Origin: Actinostola sp. cb2023
Lineage: Eukaryota > Cnidaria > Anthozoa > Actiniaria > Actinostolidae
Direction of reading: 5' to 3'
Assembly: GCA_033675265.1 (NCBI GenBank)
Contig: JAUJYZ010001422.1
Coordinates: 403,501 to 467,500 of the forward strand
Length of the DNA stretch: 64,000 bases
Shown: piece by piece, positions 62,094-64,000 of the stretch
Position numbering within the stretch: position 1 is the first letter of the stretch
How the letters are laid out: every line of letters begins with the position of its first letter
Program-made: the position numbers and the translations under genes
Notes under the pieces: model-generated
What the model was told of the DNA's origin: nothing
What the model saw: the letters and a program-made list of their open reading frames with translations, nothing else
Database searches by the model: none

Positions 62094-63106
62094 GTTGTAC
62101 GGCAGGCCTTCACTTAAGGGCTAAAATTCAACGAGAAAGTGGATAAAATTTCGCTTGAAATAATTTTAGCTCGAATTATTTGGAATCGATTACCAAAACT
62201 AAAGCGACTTCGAAGGGTGACTCGTGCTAGCGATGTGATTGGTCCATTTAGATCATGTGATTAAAATATGAGAAATCGCCAAGTTTGGGGAGACTGGGTC
62301 ATGCGCCTGATTAGTTTACTCCGTATTATTTTCTAAAATATAATTATCCTAATTTTGAGTAAATAAGACATTTGGGTATATATTTGCTTTTTCAATTGGT
62401 TATCGTTTGCTCCCTGTGGATGTGGAATTTTCAACTGTAAAGAATGTCTTTGAAATTCATTGCCAAAGTTGAATGTTTATCCGGTTGTCATGGCAGCATT
62501 GCGATGGTACAAAGAACTTCCTAGTGAATTATACGTCACGGTCCGTGAGCTATTTTCCTCGCCTACTCAAATTGTATTAATATTTTTTAGCAACAGAATA
62601 GAAGAATAGTAATCCCATTGACGTTGTCTTCAATTAACTGGTTGACAAACCCCGAGCTATCAGATAACTGAATCTATATGCTCAAAAGCCGGGATGCATG
62701 GAAAGTAAATTTCCGCACGTAGTTTTTGGCAAAAAAAAAACATTAAAGAAAATTTTATTTTGGTTTCTGAATCTGAACGATCCATGGCCATTCGGTTTTG
62801 AATCACTAATCATTTCATTACGTACACACGCCTACAGACTTCTACATAGGCTGAAAAGTGACGGGACATTAAATTTATGCCGACGTGTGTCATCAGCGCT
62901 CTAAATCACGGAACTGGGTTCTAATTAACTCAAAATAGTCAGAAAATCTATGTAAACGAGCCAATTAATCAAGGAACTAAAATTTAAGCCAAAAATAGTA
63001 AAAATTATGGAGTATTTCACTGAAAAAGACAACAATACTGAAGAAAATGAATGGCGTCAGTAGCGCGAAAACACAACATAATCCTCAACTTTTTGTCATT
63101 TTTATC

Positions 63107-63456
63107 AGACCGGATGCAATAATGGCGGAATAATTTGCATAAACTGAGAAAAAATACGAATTTAATAAATATAATATCATTTTTTGAAAGACCATGCATA
63201 GTCTAGTAATACATCAAAAGCCCATCGATTTAAATAAAACCATCGTAAAGATTCTAGCAATTGCATGGAAACGAGGCTAGTCAGTCCAAAACTCAATTTC
63301 CCATATACATTTTTGTGATTTCAACTCGCTATAACTTTTTACATTTTTGTAGAATCGCTCTAAAATCTTGTAGGTTTCTTTTTGTTATTATACTCTTTGA
63401 AACGATGGCTGTATCAAGATTAATTTACTGATTCCGCCATTATTGCATTCGGTCTA
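63107..63456. mobile_element. 350-bp foldback element
   Basis: The ends gaccggatgcaataatggcg and cgccattattgcattcggtc pair. Confidence 0.75.
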
Positions 63457-63679
63457 TATCATAAAAGCAATAGAAGACAAATTTCCGTGGTTTACTGGCG
63501 AAATAGAGATCACTTGGGATGTTGGGAGAAGCTTCGCTTTTCGGCTAACTTTTTATTTTTCGGACCATTTCTCAGCCGCTGACACTATCTGCCGATATAC
63601 CAGTCGCCAGTAGGCCGTAGGGGTATATTTACGACTAAATAGCCTGACATTTTTAACCAATCAGAGCACGCGGTCTTAG

Positions 63680-63790
63680 AATGAATGAATGACTGCATAG
63701 ACTTTATTTATTGAGGGTAGCACGTGATAGTTTGTGTATACTGATGACCCTGTGGCCCTCCAAAAACTATAATAATAAAAATATATAAAT
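63680..63790 (-). repeat. LINE-like 3' end with TTCA tail
   Basis: On the minus strand, accctcaataaataaagtct is followed by cattcattcattc. Similar to 36597-36720. Confidence 0.4.
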
Positions 63791-64000
63791 ACATTTGGTA
63801 AATATGGTTCAATATATATAACGGGTGACAATAAATATGATGGAAATAATACTATTCTATATTTATATTTATTAGTATATTTATACCTTATAGGAGATTG
63901 GCGAGTTGGTACTGTATATTAATCTACGTACCATAGACTATTCACCTCCAAAACTCGGGTATATTAGAGCCATTTATACGAGCGAAAATAGGACGCGTCT

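Larger units (their letters stand above)
62094..64000. other. Upstream region of the tubby gene
   Basis: The tubby promoter and 5' untranslated region should lie just above 62093, but I see no clear TATA box or initiator. One foldback element (63107-63456) and a retroposon-like tail follow; no gene is recognised. Confidence 0.5.

Overview
The window is animal nuclear DNA. It is AT-rich, has intron-split genes with GT-AG splice sites, and is crowded with foldback transposons, minisatellites and microsatellites. The genes are metazoan in type (a tubby-family gene, mitochondrial ribosomal protein L23, a TARG1/OARD1-type macrodomain). The repeats (an ISL2EU-like transposon with THAP and YqaJ proteins, many short inverted-repeat elements, a 'gggtactccc / gtatgtgccgccc' dispersed repeat) look most like an anthozoan cnidarian such as a stony coral. 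The species is an inference; no rRNA or mitochondrial marker is present.

Layout. 1-2200: no gene, small repeats. 2225-15381, minus strand: a macrodomain (ADP-ribosyl hydrolase-like) gene. Its last exon runs into about 44 tandem 138-bp units (46 residues each), and one 5.45-kb intron is almost entirely a polypurine.polypyrimidine tract. 15434-24018: nested transposons around an ISL2EU-like element (15888-22869) that carries a broken SWIM-YqaJ nuclease gene and a broken THAP/DDE transposase gene. 24050-26700: foldback elements, then a probable promoter. 26725-28100, plus strand: MRPL23 in four exons, with 49 consecutive C starting seven bases after the third 5' splice junction. 28200-31450: gene-free. 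31452-62093, minus strand: a tubby-family gene of 13 exons and 462 codons. Every splice phase fits, and its introns (up to 8.3 kb) hold most of the repeats in the window. 62100-64000: region upstream of tubby, no gene recognised.

The three host genes are not an operon and have unrelated roles (ADP-ribose removal, mitochondrial translation, ciliary/phosphoinositide trafficking). MRPL23 and tubby converge. MRPL23 and the macrodomain gene point away from each other across a short ETS/CRE-like promoter region. The most unusual features are the macrodomain protein with its giant coding satellite tail and higher-order 840-bp periodicity, and the 5.4-kb polypurine intron in the same gene.
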